From the NCBI GenBank assembly GCA_947486785.1, contig CANKUU010000011.1:1-64000 (forward strand): DNA of 64,000 nucleotides. Direction: 5' to 3'. A program made the translations under genes and the position numbers. Below, piece by piece: positions 35,653 through 44,691 of this stretch. The notes below the pieces were generated by a model, which saw only the letters and a list, made by a program, of their open reading frames with translations, made no database searches and was not told the DNA's origin. This DNA is from an uncultured Flavobacteriaceae bacterium. Lineage in GTDB: Bacteria; Bacteroidota; Bacteroidia; Flavobacteriales; Flavobacteriaceae. The number at the start of each line of letters is the position of its first letter. Position 1 is the first letter of the stretch.

Positions 35653-37245
35653 ATGATGATAAATATTAGTAAAACAGGTATATTATTGAGTCTCATACTA
35701 GGCTTAGTAGCTAGTTCTTGTAGTAAAGGATTAGAAGATTTTAACCAAAATGAACGTGGTATTACTGATGAACAGTTATTACCAGATTTTCAAAATATAG
35801 GTGCTTTTTATAAGCCAATATTTGAAAATATATATAAGTATAAAGAACCTTGGGAGTATCAGTTACAACAAAATTTAAATGCAGATATTTTTTCAGGATA
35901 TATGACTAGTCCCCGGCCATTTATTGCCGGTGCAAACAACACTACTTATAATTTAGTAGGTGGATGGAATGACTATATTTGGACAGTACCTTACGGTAAT
36001 GTTATGAATAATGTTAAGAGCATAGAAGAACTTACCATTACAGAAAGTCCAGCTTTATATGCTGTTTCCTTAATTCTAAAGGTAGAAGCTATGCATAGAG
36101 TAGCAGATGTTTTTGGACCAATTGTTTATTCCAATTTTGGAGATCTATCAAACGCGGGGGTTTATGACTCACAAGAAGAAGCTTATACAGCATTCTTTAA
36201 TGACTTAGATACTGCTGTTGAAAATCTAATGGCTGACATCGATAATAAGCAATTTACACCTTTTGATTTGTCGTATGGCGGAGATTATAAAAAATGGGTA
36301 GTATTTGCAAATTCATTACGTTTACGTTTAGCGATGCGCATCTCGAAAGTTGACCCAGCGAAAGCTAAAATTGAAGGAGAAAAGGCACTAGCACAACCTT
36401 TAGGAGTTATGCAATCTAATGCAGATGGTTTTTTTGTAAATGGTACATTAGATCATCCTTTAGCCACTATTGATAACTCTTGGGGAGATATTAGAATGAA
36501 TGCCTCTATGGAATCTATTCTTATTGGCTATAATGATGGTAGAGCAAATGCATATTTTGATGCTTCTGAGGCAACAGGCGATATCAAGGGAGCTCGAAGC
36601 GGTGTACCCTTATTACCAGGTTATGATGATGAATTAGCCCAAAAAGCAGATTACATACAGTATTCGAAAATAAATGATAACATACATACTCCTAAGGTGC
36701 AATTAATGACTACTGCAGAAGTGTATTTTCTACGAGCGGAAGCAGCTCTTAGAGGATGGGCTGGTAGTGGAGACGCTCAAGCAAACTATGAGCAAGGTAT
36801 CGTAAGTTCATTTTCACAGCATGGTGTGGGTGGTTCTGCAGCTTATATCGCTGATAACACTTCAACGCCTCAAGATTATATAGACACATTTAATCCATCA
36901 AATAACATCGCTGCCGTTAGCGATATTACAATAGCATGGGATAATGCCGCGTCAAACGAAGAAAAATTAGAACGTATTATCACTCAAAAATGGATCGCAA
37001 TGTTTCCTGAGGGGCAAGAAGCGTGGAGCGAATATCGACGAACTGGTTATCCAAAAATTTTCCCAGTAGTAAGTAATCAAAGTGCTGGTGCAATAGATAC
37101 AGATATACAAATAAGAAGAATTCCTTTTGTGGATAGTGAACTATCTACAAACGCTGCAGGTGTTACAGGAGCTATATCTAAACTAGGTGGTCCAGATCAT
37201 GGAGGCACACGTTTATGGTGGGATGTTGGCGGCCCAAATTTTTAA
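35653..37245 (+). CDS. SusD/RagB family outer membrane lipoprotein
   Basis: The protein is 530 aa with a lipoprotein signal (ILGLVASSCSKGLEDFN). The helical SusD fold is recognisable from the N-terminal PWEYQLQQNLNADIFSGYM, the TPR-like ADVFGPIVYSNFG region, and the C-terminal EEKLERIITQKWIAMFPEGQ and EAWSEYRRTGYPKIFP. It resembles the SusD-like_2 subgroup. It caps the SusC barrel and binds the nutrient at the cell surface. It is coupled to susC (8 bp) and followed by a terminator. The ligand is unknown; no glycoside hydrolase gene is present to suggest a polysaccharide. Confidence 0.92.
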   Translation: MMINISKTGILLSLILGLVASSCSKGLEDFNQNERGITDEQLLPDFQNIGAFYKPIFENIYKYKEPWEYQLQQNLNADIFSGYMTSPRPFIAGANNTTYNLVGGWNDYIWTVPYGNVMNNVKSIEELTITESPALYAVSLILKVEAMHRVADVFGPIVYSNFGDLSNAGVYDSQEEAYTAFFNDLDTAVENLMADIDNKQFTPFDLSYGGDYKKWVVFANSLRLRLAMRISKVDPAKAKIEGEKALAQPLGVMQSNADGFFVNGTLDHPLATIDNSWGDIRMNASMESILIGYNDGRANAYFDASEATGDIKGARSGVPLLPGYDDELAQKADYIQYSKINDNIHTPKVQLMTTAEVYFLRAEAALRGWAGSGDAQANYEQGIVSSFSQHGVGGSAAYIADNTSTPQDYIDTFNPSNNIAAVSDITIAWDNAASNEEKLERIITQKWIAMFPEGQEAWSEYRRTGYPKIFPVVSNQSAGAIDTDIQIRRIPFVDSELSTNAAGVTGAISKLGGPDHGGTRLWWDVGGPNF

Positions 37246-37300
37246 TTAAATTTTATATTATTTAATGGTACTTCATAAATAATAATGCTTATAAATTCAT

Positions 37301-37331
37301 AAAACGGGAAAATAATTTTTCCCGTTTTATT
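37301..37331 (+). terminator. Intrinsic terminator after susD
   Basis: The perfect 12-bp stem AAAACGGGAAAA (37301-37312) / TTTTCCCGTTTT (37317-37328) has a 4-nt loop and is followed by ATTTTTT. It lies 55 bp after the SusD stop. Confidence 0.85.
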
Positions 37332-37538
37332 TTTTACTATAGTTATAGGTACGTAAATATAAAATCACCATAAACATTTTTAAAACCTCAATTGTATCAA
37401 ACCTAGGTGTAGTAAATTTGAGTAGAATATGCTTCCATGTTTAATGATTTTTTTTAAATTACTCAAAGTAATTTTGCTTCACTTTACTAATATTGTTAAG
37501 TATAATACTAATTGCCTATTTAATAAGAATTTAGCTTT

Positions 37539-40500
37539 ATGAAATGGTCACAATTTTTACCTCTCTTTGTATTATCATTTTTGTTTTTTTCTTGTAAACA
37601 ACAAGAAAATGTTGTCTTGGATGAAAAAGAAACAACATTATTTACATTAGTAGATAATGATCACACCCAGATTAATTTTGAAAATAAGGTAACCGAAAAT
37701 GTATATTTTAATTTTTTAAACTACTCGTATATCTATAATGGTGGTGGAGTCGCCGTTGGTGACATTAATAATGATGGTCTTGAAGATATTTACTTTACTT
37801 CTAATCAAGGAAAAAATAAACTATATCTAAATCAAGGTAATTTAAAATTTAAAGATATTACCGCTGAAGCCAAAGTTGAAGACGAAGAAGGATGGACAAC
37901 AGGTGTTACATTTGTTGATATAAATGCAGATGGATGGCTAGACATTTATGTATCTAAATCGGGTTCATTAAACAATCATGAACATCGGAAAAATAAACTA
38001 TTTATAAATCAAAAAGACAACACATTTATCGAAAAAGCGGCCAAGTATGGTATTGACCACTATGGTTTTACGACACAAGCTTACTTTTTTGACTATGACC
38101 TCGATGGTGATATTGATCTATACCTAGTAAATCATCGACAAGATTTTGAAAATAATACCAATATAAATCCCCAGATTCAACAGAACATACAGCCGTATAG
38201 CTCTGATCAACTATTTAGAAACGATAAGGGGTATTTCACAAACGTTACCCAAGAAGCTGGGGTAGCAAATAATGCATGGGGATTAAGCGCAGCTATTGGC
38301 GATTTTAATGGCGATACCCTACCCGATATTTATGTAGCAAATGATTTTTTGCAACCAGATTATTTGTATATCAATCAGGCAGATGGCACTTTTAAAGATA
38401 ATACGCTAAAGCATTTTAACCATATCTCATCGAATAGTATGGGCTCGGATTATGCAGATATTAACAATGATTTTCAGCCAGATTTAATTGTTCTAGATAT
38501 GCTTGCAGAAGACTATGGTAGAGCAAAGCAAAACATGGCTACCATGAGTACAGACAATTTTAATAAATTGGTTCAAATGGGCTATCATTACCAATACATG
38601 TCTAATATGCTTCAACTCAATAATAGTAATGGCACTTTCAGTGAAATAGGCCAATTAGCCGGTATCTCTAAAACAGATTGGAGCTGGGCACCGCTTGTTG
38701 CCGATTTTAATAATGATGGTTTCAATGACATTTTTATTACTAATGGTATTGAACACGATCTCTCGAACCAAGATTTTAGAAATCAAATGAGAGACAATAT
38801 TATGAAACGTAAAAAAGTAACACTAGAAAAGGCAATCTCAATGATGCCTTCTACTAAACTGAGTAACTATATTTTTAAAAATAATAGAGACCTTACTTTC
38901 TCAAATACAACCAAAAAATGGGGTTTAGATCATAAAGTTAACTCAAATGGCGCTGTTTATTCCGATTTAGATAATGATGGCGATTTAGATCTAATAATAA
39001 ATAACCAAGCCGAACAAGCAAGCATTTATAGAAATAATTCGAAAAACAATAGTTGTACAATTATCCTAAACGGACCTAAGCTAAATACAAAGGGTATAGG
39101 TAGTAAAATTTATGTTTTCACAGATAGTTTAAAGCAGTTTAAAGAACTACAAGTGAGCAGAGGTTTTCAGTCATCAGTAAGTCACCGTGTTCATTTTGGT
39201 TTAGGAAAAAGCACTAAAATTGATAGTATAAAAATTATTTGGCCAGATGGTAGAATTCAACTTAAACGCAATAGCAAAATAAATACCGAAATTGTATTGT
39301 CTTACAATAATGCAACTAAGAGTGCAAAAAAAATAAAAGCAGAAAAACAGCTATTTAAAAATGTAAACGCAAAAAAATTAGGAATTAACTATCTGCAAAA
39401 AGAAAATCTTTTTGACGATTTTAAACTGCAGCTACTTCTACCTCAAAAACTATCAGAAAACAGTAATCCTTTAGCGATAGCAGATGTTAATGGAGATGGT
39501 TTAGACGATCTTTTTATAGGTAATGCCAAGGGAGCAAGAGCGTCTTTATTTTATCAAAAACCTGATGGCACATTTAAAGAAAGTAATATAAGCCTTTTTG
39601 AATTGGATAAAGAATACGAAGATACAGATGCATTGTTTGTAGATGTTGATAATGACAAGGACTTAGACCTCTTTGTAAGTTCTGGAGGTTATGACGTTAC
39701 AAGTAACAACAAACTTTTACAAGATCGACTCTATCTTAATGATGGCAAAGGAAACTATTCTAAAACAAATAGCTTACCCGAAATGCTTTCCCATACAAAG
39801 CGTATTAGCGCGGCTGATTATGACAATGATGGAGATATTGATTTATTTTTGAGCGGAGGGGTTACCGCTGGTAAATACCCTTTAGCTGACAGATCGTATT
39901 TAATTCAAAATGAGGGCGGTAACTTTACTGATGTTACTAAACAGAAAATTGGAGAAATAAAAAATTATCATCTTATTAATGATGTGGTTTTTTCAGACTT
40001 CGATACTGATGGCGACTTTGATCTGATAATGGTTGGTGAATGGATGCCCATCACTATTTTTAAAAATGACAATAATAAATTCGTCCATTTAGATATTCCT
40101 GAGCTAAAAAATTCAAGTGGATGGTATCAATCTATTCGTGAATCTGATATTGATCAGGATGGTAAGCCGGACTATCTCATTGGAAATTGGGGAGAAAACA
40201 ATAAATTTCATCCTACCAAAGAAAAACCTTTACATATTTATGCAAACTATTTTGACAACAATAATAGTTTTGATATGATATTAAGTAAAGTTTCTAAAGA
40301 TGGTAGTCTATTACCTGTAAGAGGCAAACAATGTTCCTCAGAACAAAATCCATTTTTAGCAAATAAATTAAAAACATTTAAACAGTTTGCGACCGCTACC
40401 CTACCCGAAATTTATGGTCAAAAAAATCTAGACAAAGCCGTACATTTTAAAGCTTCAAATTTTAAATCGCTTATTTTAAAAAACATGGGGAAAGGTAGGT

Positions 40501-40826
40501 TTAGCATAAAAAATATGCCAATACAAGCTCAATTTGGGCCCACACTTGATCTGTTAACCCACGATTTTAATGGTGATGGATATATGGATATTTTTGGAGT
40601 AGGTAATAGATATGATGCAGAGGTGGAAACCGTACGCTATGATGCATCAAAAGGATATATTCTATTAGGAGATAGAAAAGGAAATTTCAAGTTCACCAAT
40701 GATACCAGCTACTTCAACAATAGCGAAGCTAAAGCAATACGCAAAATAACAATTAAAGGATTGGTACATTTTATTATTCTAAATAAAAACGGACCACTAA
40801 AGATTTTGAAATTAAATCAAAATTAA
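37539..40826 (+). CDS. CRTAC1-like FG-GAP/VCBS repeat lipoprotein with ASPIC/UnbV domain
   Basis: The protein is 1095 aa with a lipoprotein signal (FVLSFLFFSCKQQE). About twelve calcium-binding repeat motifs are spaced along it, among them DINNDGLEDIYF, DINADGWLDIYV, DYDLDGDIDLYL, DLDNDGDLDLII, DVNGDGLDDLFIG and DFNGDGYMDIFG. They form integrin-like propeller blades. An ASPIC/UnbV domain lies near residues 505-590 (GIGSKIYVFTDS, HFGLGKSTKIDSIKIIWPDG). Such surface lipoproteins often accompany SusC/SusD pairs and may bind ligand or contact other proteins. It has its own upstream region after the susD terminator and ends at a bidirectional terminator. Confidence 0.9.
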   Translation: MKWSQFLPLFVLSFLFFSCKQQENVVLDEKETTLFTLVDNDHTQINFENKVTENVYFNFLNYSYIYNGGGVAVGDINNDGLEDIYFTSNQGKNKLYLNQGNLKFKDITAEAKVEDEEGWTTGVTFVDINADGWLDIYVSKSGSLNNHEHRKNKLFINQKDNTFIEKAAKYGIDHYGFTTQAYFFDYDLDGDIDLYLVNHRQDFENNTNINPQIQQNIQPYSSDQLFRNDKGYFTNVTQEAGVANNAWGLSAAIGDFNGDTLPDIYVANDFLQPDYLYINQADGTFKDNTLKHFNHISSNSMGSDYADINNDFQPDLIVLDMLAEDYGRAKQNMATMSTDNFNKLVQMGYHYQYMSNMLQLNNSNGTFSEIGQLAGISKTDWSWAPLVADFNNDGFNDIFITNGIEHDLSNQDFRNQMRDNIMKRKKVTLEKAISMMPSTKLSNYIFKNNRDLTFSNTTKKWGLDHKVNSNGAVYSDLDNDGDLDLIINNQAEQASIYRNNSKNNSCTIILNGPKLNTKGIGSKIYVFTDSLKQFKELQVSRGFQSSVSHRVHFGLGKSTKIDSIKIIWPDGRIQLKRNSKINTEIVLSYNNATKSAKKIKAEKQLFKNVNAKKLGINYLQKENLFDDFKLQLLLPQKLSENSNPLAIADVNGDGLDDLFIGNAKGARASLFYQKPDGTFKESNISLFELDKEYEDTDALFVDVDNDKDLDLFVSSGGYDVTSNNKLLQDRLYLNDGKGNYSKTNSLPEMLSHTKRISAADYDNDGDIDLFLSGGVTAGKYPLADRSYLIQNEGGNFTDVTKQKIGEIKNYHLINDVVFSDFDTDGDFDLIMVGEWMPITIFKNDNNKFVHLDIPELKNSSGWYQSIRESDIDQDGKPDYLIGNWGENNKFHPTKEKPLHIYANYFDNNNSFDMILSKVSKDGSLLPVRGKQCSSEQNPFLANKLKTFKQFATATLPEIYGQKNLDKAVHFKASNFKSLILKNMGKGRFSIKNMPIQAQFGPTLDLLTHDFNGDGYMDIFGVGNRYDAEVETVRYDASKGYILLGDRKGNFKFTNDTSYFNNSEAKAIRKITIKGLVHFIILNKNGPLKILKLNQN

Positions 40827-40835
40827 TACAAAAAA

Positions 40836-40866
40836 AACCCAGATTATGCGATCCACAATCTGGGTT
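40836..40866. terminator. Bidirectional terminator between convergent genes
   Basis: The stem AACCCAGATT (40836-40845) / AATCTGGGTT (40857-40866) is flanked by a run of A upstream and CTTTT downstream, so it works best on the minus strand (T-run of 7-8) and moderately on the plus strand. It separates the CRTAC1 gene from the DUF2911 gene. Confidence 0.85.
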
Positions 40867-40886
40867 CTTTTAGGGTTTCAATTAAT

Positions 40887-41738
40887 TTACATCGCTCCCC
40901 ACTCTTTCAGCGAGTCCATATTCATTTTAACGTAATCGTTATTTTTAGCCATTTTTGCACCTTCCAAAGATTTTTTTGCTGCTGCAATAGCTCCCTTTTT
41001 ATCCCCTGATTTTGCAAGGATAAGTGATTGTTGACGTAATTGCCAAAACTTAGGCTCTTTAGTCATAGACATTGCCTTATCCATCCACATTTTTGCTTTA
41101 TTAATGTCTTTACCTTCTGCAGAATAGTAGGTTGCTGCAGCATAGTAATCATCTGCACTAGGACCATTTAAAGCTCGTTTAATATCGGCTTCAACCATAT
41201 TATCGGTAGGAACCTCAAAATTAACTGCTACATATTGGTTTTCCCACATGAAGCCTAAATTAGCAGATCCGCTCTTTAAATCATCTATTGAAATTGTAAA
41301 TGTTTCTACTGCAATTTCTTTTGGCATTTTAATAACTTTAGCAGAAGTTTTAGCAACTACCTTGTTTTCTTCCCACTTCGCTGGAGTACCGCCGCCTTGA
41401 GTATCTTTATAAAAGTAAACTTCCCAAGCTTCTTCTCCTGGCTTAGTAAAAATAGAATAAGTGCCAGCTTTAACGTCATTACCAGCAATTTTTACATCTG
41501 AACTAAATGTTACTAAAGTGTAACCGTTTGCACCAGTTCTCCATAATTTACCATAAGGCACCAAATCACCAAAAATTGTTCTTCCTCGCATTGAAGGTCT
41601 TGAATAATCAACAGTAACTTGAGTAAGACCTACAGTTTGCATTAATTTTGCTGACGGACTAGGAGCTGGGGTTTTTATTTGGGCCTCAAGTGAAACTGAA
41701 GCTAAAACCACGAACAAGAGTAATGTAATTTTTTTCAT
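40887..41738 (-). CDS. DUF2911 domain secreted protein
   Basis: The protein is 283 aa from the ATG at 41738. The signal peptide MKKITLLLFVVLASVSLEAQ precedes the DUF2911 core: VDYSRPSMRGRTIFGDLVPY, GKLWRTGANGYTLVTFSSDV, GTYSIFTKPGEEAWEVYFYK. A C-terminal TPR-like part (about residues 200-280) follows. The function of DUF2911 is unknown; it is frequent in the periplasm of Bacteroidetes. An upstream ATG at 41774 overlaps a promoter -7 box and would add residues ahead of the signal peptide, so I rejected it. Single-gene unit. Confidence 0.88.
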   Translation of the reverse strand: MKKITLLLFVVLASVSLEAQIKTPAPSPSAKLMQTVGLTQVTVDYSRPSMRGRTIFGDLVPYGKLWRTGANGYTLVTFSSDVKIAGNDVKAGTYSIFTKPGEEAWEVYFYKDTQGGGTPAKWEENKVVAKTSAKVIKMPKEIAVETFTISIDDLKSGSANLGFMWENQYVAVNFEVPTDNMVEADIKRALNGPSADDYYAAATYYSAEGKDINKAKMWMDKAMSMTKEPKFWQLRQQSLILAKSGDKKGAIAAAKKSLEGAKMAKNNDYVKMNMDSLKEWGAM

Positions 41739-41761
41739 TGTAATTATATATTTGTGAACTA

Positions 41762-41769
41762 CAAAACTA
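41762..41769 (-). promoter_or_regulatory. -7 box of the DUF2911 gene promoter
   Basis: On the minus strand the sequence reads TAGTTTTG, an exact TAnnTTTG box, 23 bp before the ATG at 41738. No clear TTTG -33 box was found at the usual distance. Confidence 0.4.
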
Positions 41770-41828
41770 TACATAAACCAGCAGCGTAATTGTTAAGAAA
41801 AGCCTAAAAATAAGTCATATAAACGTCA

Positions 41829-42995
41829 TCAAAACTTTATAAAAGGTATTGACTCTGTGCGGTTTTCAAAATAAAATGTTAGATAATATATTGCATTATG
41901 AAACGTAGATATATCTATTATGTTTTCGACCATTTCATCCTTTAATAAATATCTTAATTGTTTTCCAGTGGCATCGTGTATGGCACGGGCTATTAAAACA
42001 TCAACGGTATTTAATTCATATACTAACTGGTTAACATTTGGTTGATATAATCGTATTTCAGTTATATTTTGTTCTACTCCACCTCCATTTTCCGTTCCAT
42101 TTTCCTCCATTTCACCTGTACCTTTTTGTGGAACCTTAAATTTAAATAGTTGTGCATTTAATTGAATACCCAAATTTGTTCTTTCAAAATATTCTGAGCT
42201 CAAATAATAGGTGTCCTTATCGGTATATGTTATACCCTCTATCTGAGCTGAACCTATATTTAAACTATACTTAGTTTGCATATCGGTAAAAATTGAAGTA
42301 TTCCTACTGTTTTCAATTTCAATCAAAAAGGGTCTCAATATCGTTGAATAACCGATAATAAATAGAGATTTGGTTTCGATATTATAACTGGCACCTGTTA
42401 TCAAACCATTTACTTGATAATCATCAATTTTCTGGGCAACTTGTTCTCCCCCATTCTTTGATAAAACATATGCCGAGGTGCCAAAACTTTTCCATTGTTT
42501 GGTTAAAATAACAAGCTCATCGTTTAAAACAAAAAAAGCTTCAGCATCCCAATCGCTATTACCATTATTTGTAAAATCTGTTTGATCTTTATACCTAAAA
42601 TTAATCTTCTCTGCACTAACGGTATCTGAGTTTATAAAGGCTACTTTTGAGACTTTGTAAACGCTTAAATCTGTTCTTGTTCCTAAATTGTTTCCAAAAT
42701 CACCGATATAAATAAACTGTTCATCTTGAGTCAAATCTTCCCAATCAATATTTTCGATATTAGATATTCTAACTCTTCTTGTAATTTCAAAAGTAGTTGT
42801 ATCAATTTCATAAAGAACAGGTAAATTACCCGAATCATTATGAGTAATAAGCTTTCCGTTAAAAAAAATTAAACCTGAACTTTCAGATAATTCATCTGGT
42901 AATTCTGAAAGAAAAGAAACATTTTCTTGAGCATATGAACAAAATATACCAAAGCTAAAGCCAAAAAAAAGAAATTGTTTTAATAGAACTTGCAT
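41829..42995 (-). CDS. Secreted propeller-like protein with possible type IX sorting tail
   Basis: The protein is 388 aa from the ATG at 42995. A signal peptide (LLKQFLFFGFSFGIFCSYAQ) is followed by repeats suggesting a beta-propeller: LPDELSESSGLIFFNGKLIT, NIDWEDLTQDEQFIYIGDFG and GNSDWDAEAFFVLNDELVIL. I recognise no enzyme motif. After a Gly/Glu-rich linker (NGTENGGGVEQ), the last 80 residues resemble a type A type IX secretion C-terminal domain: IRLYQPNVNQLVYELN, IHDATGKQL, and IDISTFHNAIYYLTFY near the end. If so, the protein is exported to the surface. The match is weak, because the usual YPNP is replaced by YQPN. Confidence 0.7.
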   Translation of the reverse strand: MQVLLKQFLFFGFSFGIFCSYAQENVSFLSELPDELSESSGLIFFNGKLITHNDSGNLPVLYEIDTTTFEITRRVRISNIENIDWEDLTQDEQFIYIGDFGNNLGTRTDLSVYKVSKVAFINSDTVSAEKINFRYKDQTDFTNNGNSDWDAEAFFVLNDELVILTKQWKSFGTSAYVLSKNGGEQVAQKIDDYQVNGLITGASYNIETKSLFIIGYSTILRPFLIEIENSRNTSIFTDMQTKYSLNIGSAQIEGITYTDKDTYYLSSEYFERTNLGIQLNAQLFKFKVPQKGTGEMEENGTENGGGVEQNITEIRLYQPNVNQLVYELNTVDVLIARAIHDATGKQLRYLLKDEMVENIIDISTFHNAIYYLTFYFENRTESIPFIKF

Positions 42996-43010
42996 AAAGG
43001 CAAAATACAA

Positions 43011-43808
43011 ACTTTAACTCATTTATAGCATCTAATAATAGCGGTTTTTAAAAATAAAATCAATGGACTATTACCTGTTGTGCACTTATAAAAAAGATAG
43101 TTCAAGCGATTCATAATTCGCATATTTATTTAAATATCAGTAACAATCTTATCAAAAATTGCGAAATTATCTTGACTACCTATAAGTAACTTGTGAAGAC
43201 ATACATAGTTTTAAGCAAGTTAAACCACTTATGCTTAGTACTGTAGCGCTTGTATGTCTTTATTTTACTGCTGAGATATGTCCATAAATACTGATTATCA
43301 GATATATTGGTTTACCAATTCAAAAATTAACCAGTCGGTTACATTGCGAAAAAAACAAACAGGTTATGTGCCTTTTTCAAAGATAAAAAGGGAAAATAAT
43401 AAAGAGCGTTAAAACTAATTTCTTTCAATTATAAGATCAGCTCTCATGAAAAACCCATCATGCTAAATCATTCTTAAGTTTGGCTACAAGATTACGGCCT
43501 AAAACAAATGCTTTCATCAAGATTCGCTACTTAAATTTCTTCGCATTTAATAAACCAATGAACAAAATTAAAACAGGTTTAATAAAATTTTCTATTTCAA
43601 AAAGATTTTATTGACAAAATTGTAGGCTTGGTGCTAAGATCAAGCTTATGGACTTTCATAGAACAATAACATCTAAACTTAAATAGTAGCTAAAACCATT
43701 AAAATCAGAACATAACAACAATTAAAAAAATAATACCGTATTTTCTCAATAAAAAAATTTGATTTAATGCAACATCATTCTTACCTTTTAACAAAAATCT
43801 AATTATTT
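43011..43808. other. 800-bp AT-rich intergenic region
   Basis: It separates the minus-strand propeller gene from the plus-strand hibernation factor gene. I found no open or decayed gene I could name. The one clear structure is the hairpin at 43196-43260. It may contain remnants of old genes too eroded to identify. Confidence 0.5.
43196..43260 (+). other. Large stem-loop in intergenic DNA, possible small RNA
   Basis: AAGACATACA (43196-43205) pairs perfectly with TGTATGTCTT (43251-43260). Inside, TAAGCA-AGT pairs with ACT-TA-TGCTTA, giving a nested hairpin. TTATTTT follows, so it could end a transcript on the plus strand. No plus-strand gene lies just upstream, so it could be the 3' end of a small RNA. 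Evidence is structural only. Confidence 0.3.
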
Positions 43809-44111
43809 ATGAATATAAACTTTGAATATCACGGTGTAAAGGCGAGTAATAGATTAGAAATTATGGCCGCAGAAAAGTTAGATAAACTGCTTTTAAAATT
43901 TGATTTTGTAGTTCGGGCAGATGTGTTTTTTAAGAAAGAAAACACAAGCGAATCTGAAACAGGTATGAAATGTAGTATACGTTTAAGTTCACCAGGACCA
44001 CGTCTTTTCGCAGAATCTAGTAAATCTAGTTTTGAGGCTTCAATAGCAGATACTGTTATAGATTTAGAACGTCAGCTCATCAAACGAAAAGCTAAAATGA
44101 AAACACATTAA
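43809..44111 (+). CDS. hpf: Ribosome hibernation promoting factor (short HPF/RaiA)
   Basis: The protein is 100 aa. The beta-alpha-beta-beta-beta-alpha pattern of the family is seen: MNINFEYHGVKASNRLEIMA, AEKLDKLLLKFDFVVRADVF, MKCSIRLSSPGPRLFAESSK, then SSFEASIADTVIDLERQLIK. The basic C-terminus (RKAKMKTH) fits contact with 16S rRNA. It binds the decoding region of the 30S subunit in stationary phase. It lacks the long-form dimerisation domain, as usual in Bacteroidetes. It converges with a minus-strand gene 5 bp away. Confidence 0.92.
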   Translation: MNINFEYHGVKASNRLEIMAAEKLDKLLLKFDFVVRADVFFKKENTSESETGMKCSIRLSSPGPRLFAESSKSSFEASIADTVIDLERQLIKRKAKMKTH

Positions 44112-44116
44112 ACTTA

Positions 44117-44479
44117 TTAGTCAATAACTTCAGCGTCAACATCAAATTGAGTATTAGCAAGAATAACATCATCTGCTTTTTTAGAAAAGGGTTTATATTT
44201 TAATTCAAACAAAAGCTTTCTTTTTTTACGATCAGAAATGTTAAGAGTATCTAAGATATATGCTTTTCGAACTATATCTTCTCGAACTTCTGTTTTCAAA
44301 GCTTTTCTATCATCGGCAGAAAGTACCATATCTGGCTCAAACCGCTCCATTAGAGTTAGACGCTGAACTTTTATCTCACTTTTTTTAACATTGAAAAGAG
44401 GCGCTTGCCCAAAAGTTACATTTATTCCACTAAAAAATAAGCAACTAGTTATAACGATAGGTAGTAGTAGATTTTTCAT
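44117..44479 (-). CDS. Small secreted protein, paralogue A of a tandem pair
   Basis: The protein is 120 aa from the ATG at 44479. The signal peptide MKNLLLPIVITSCLFFSGIN (cleavage after TFGQ) is followed by a charged, probably helical mature part: LMERFEPDMV, REDIVRKAYILDTLNISDRK, KRKLLFELKYKPFSKKADDV, NTQFDVDAE. These blocks line up with the neighbour at 44692-45027. No known domain is recognised. I chose the ATG at 44479 because it begins the signal peptide; the longer form adds 14 charged residues in front of it. The conserved Asp-Thr-Leu and Arg/Lys-rich region may bind a partner or ligand in the periplasm; function unknown. Confidence 0.75.
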   Translation of the reverse strand: MKNLLLPIVITSCLFFSGINVTFGQAPLFNVKKSEIKVQRLTLMERFEPDMVLSADDRKALKTEVREDIVRKAYILDTLNISDRKKRKLLFELKYKPFSKKADDVILANTQFDVDAEVID

Positions 44480-44691
44480 ATAGTTCAGGTTTAATTTTTT
44501 ATTCTTTATAAATTTATACAAAAATACCGGACCTTGTACTTTTTATCTTATTCCAGTCGTTTTATCGAGAATTTTCGGTCTTTAATCTATTCAAAACAAT
44601 AAGAAAATTAATAAAGATCTTTAACTAAGGGTGATAAAGATCACTTTAAAATAGCTAGGGAAACTTTTAAATAGTCATTACTCAACCAACT

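Noticed and set aside
43300-43410. Possible decayed gene in the large gap before hpf
   Set aside because: Short open stretches in several frames but no recognisable family pattern.
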